Below, piece after piece: positions 62,846 through 64,000 of a DNA stretch of 64,000 nt. The notes under the pieces were generated by a model. It was not told the origin of the DNA, made no database searches, and saw only the letters and a program-made list of their open reading frames with translations. The DNA is from Oscarella lobularis (taxonomy: Eukaryota; Porifera; Homoscleromorpha; Homosclerophorida; Oscarellidae), in NCBI RefSeq assembly GCF_947507565.1, contig NC_089178.1, positions 3,162,001 through 3,226,000 on the forward strand. The letters are read 5' to 3'. How positions within the stretch are numbered: the first letter of the stretch is position 1; every line of letters begins with the position of its first letter. Position numbers and translations under genes: made by a program.

Positions 62846-63969
62846 TTACTTGGTTTTTCTCATCAGAACGAGGCGAAGGTAGGTCAGGAAGAGCACTCCG
62901 ACGAGAATGGCTCCGAGAGCAATTTGCGTTATCCAGATGTTGCTGGTAAATCCTTGACTGTCGAGATAGTCCGTGCCAGTCATGTTACCAGGATGAAGGC
63001 TACAAATCATAGATCAAATCAAAAAAAAGTTGGCTTTTGATTCTCACCAACTGCCATTGATCCTGTCCTTAGAAGGACAAAATTCCATGCCTTTCAATTC
63101 ATTTGTACTCAATCCCTAAAAAAGATGTTAATTAATTAATTAATTAATTAATTAATTAATTAAAAAGAAAAGTGGATAAAGAGTGTCGTTCACCTCCAAA
63201 CCGTAGCGAAAAATACTCAGATAGTTGAACCAGCGAACGGCTGACGGAAGAGTCTCCAAGTTCACAAGGAGACCACCAAAAAGCTGTTCAAATCAATTAT
63301 TAATAGTCCATTTTCGCTTGGTATATCGACTGAGCTGCTTACCATGCTGAAGACATAAATCAGAGCTAAAAGAAGCGTTGCGATTGCCTGCGTCGAAACC
63401 AAAGAACTCATGAGAAACGCCATGCTGCATGCAGCCAGCGTCGTTAAATTCAAGTCCAAAACGAAAATAAAAAACTTATCGACGTCAGGTGTTAGACCTA
63501 AGAATAGATGCGTCCATGCCCACAATACATAATTACTATTTCGCTATATATACCTATCATCCAGTAGGTAATTGAGGCTAAAATAGTTGTTGGAATGATT
63601 CTCAAAGGAATGACGTCGCAGATGACTTCAGCAAAGAAATAGGCGGATACTCGATAATATCCACTAAGACTTTCGTGTCTGGCAAAAGCAGAAATATAAG
63701 CCCATGGATCTCTGTCAGTGCCATTGAGACTTTCTTACTTGAAAATCGGCCTCATGCTGATGAATATTTGCACGGCTGACATGTTGGCAAAAATCATGTT
63801 CATGATGAGAAAGAAAAAGGCGCCGACTCTGTACAAATTTTTTCAAAAAAATCGTTTATCTTGCCCGGTTGACATCCCACCTGTTCTGTATTCCTTTCGA
63901 GGGATTTGTATCAGAGAGTTGAAAGTAGATTCCTCCGACAAGCAGCCCAAAAATAACAGACGTAATCCA
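62846..63969 (-). CDS. ABCG half-transporter, C-terminal membrane domain (5' end outside window)
   Basis: Seven exons are visible on the minus strand: 63881-63969, 63739-63828, 63554-63678, 63343-63497, 63194-63283, 63048-63115, 62846-62999 (phases consistent throughout). They encode the ABC2-type membrane domain: FGLLVGGIYFQL, IQNRVGAFFFLIMNMIFANM, HESLSGYYRVSAYFFAEVIC, YWMIGLTPDVDKFF, LFGGLLVNLETLP, RWFNYLSIFRYGLEGLSTNE, a Cys-containing extracellular loop, and the last helix ending RKTK. The order of motifs fits the ABCG2/White group, which acts as dimers exporting lipids, sterols or xenobiotics. The nucleotide-binding domain must lie beyond 64000. The subfamily member cannot be decided from this half. 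Confidence 0.9.
63128..63163. repeat. (TTAA)n microsatellite in an ABCG intron
   Basis: Nine TTAA units occupy the intron 63116-63193, ending about 10 nt upstream of the minus-strand acceptor at 63116-63117. Confidence 0.9.
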
Positions 63970-64000
63970 CTGCAGCGAAATCAGAGTATGAAAAAAAATG

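Overview
The window looks like gene-dense nuclear DNA from an early-branching animal. A sponge with a compact genome, for example a homoscleromorph, is my best guess; this is inference, because no marker here fixes the species. The reasons are animal-type multi-exon genes (hemicentin, a Myc-like bHLH-zipper, SYCE2, kinesin-3), very short introns (mostly 45-70 bp, GT-AG, pyrimidine-rich acceptors), intergenic gaps often of 50-250 bp, and CpG that is not visibly depleted. I built 19 protein-coding models by hand from splice sites, phase and family resemblance. No CRISPR array, rRNA or convincing tRNA was seen.

Layout. 1-11213 (+): 3' part of a giant immunoglobulin-repeat gene. 11370-12345 (+): TMEM19. 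12585-30711 (+): complete hemicentin-like gene (vWA, about 48 Ig domains, two calcium-binding EGF modules, fibulin-type C-terminus). 30857-31398 (-): FAM174-like membrane protein. 31560-39086 (+): KIF1/unc-104 kinesin. 39240-42237 (+): COP1 ubiquitin ligase. 42487-44956 (+): Rabex-5/RABGEF1. 45045-45594 (+): small unknown gene. 45595-46621: gap with a cluster of hairpins. 46622-47354 (-): ribosomal protein S18. 47405-48367 (+): clathrin light chain. 48556-49271 (+): 180-aa protein of unknown function. 49394-51196 (-): spinster-like MFS transporter. 51285-51937 (-): ribosomal protein S16. 52093-56248 (-): aminopeptidase B. 57050-58917 (+): secreted TSP1-vWA protein. 59737-60411 (+): SYCE2 homologue. 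60575-61655 (-): Myc-like bHLH-leucine zipper. 62082-62715 (+): YPEL5. 62846-63969 (-): 3' part of an ABCG half-transporter.

How the genes relate. The first 30 kb is an extracellular-matrix region: two Ig-array giants in tandem, separated by TMEM19, that share a co-linear block of nine exons (ten Ig domains) present three times. The rest is mainly housekeeping and trafficking (kinesin-3, Rabex-5, clathrin light chain, two ribosomal proteins, transporters), with no sign of a single pathway. Several neighbours are divergent pairs with shared promoters (FAM174/KIF1, RPS18/clathrin light chain, bHLH-zipper/YPEL5). Both ribosomal-protein promoters carry an NRF-1-like palindrome.

The observations most worth follow-up are the higher-order Ig block duplication, the SYCE2 homologue, the Myc-like factor with its bHLH near the N-terminus, and the hairpin cluster at 45.6-46.1 kb. 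I did not find a clearly new biological system; the Ig-array pair is the nearest candidate.
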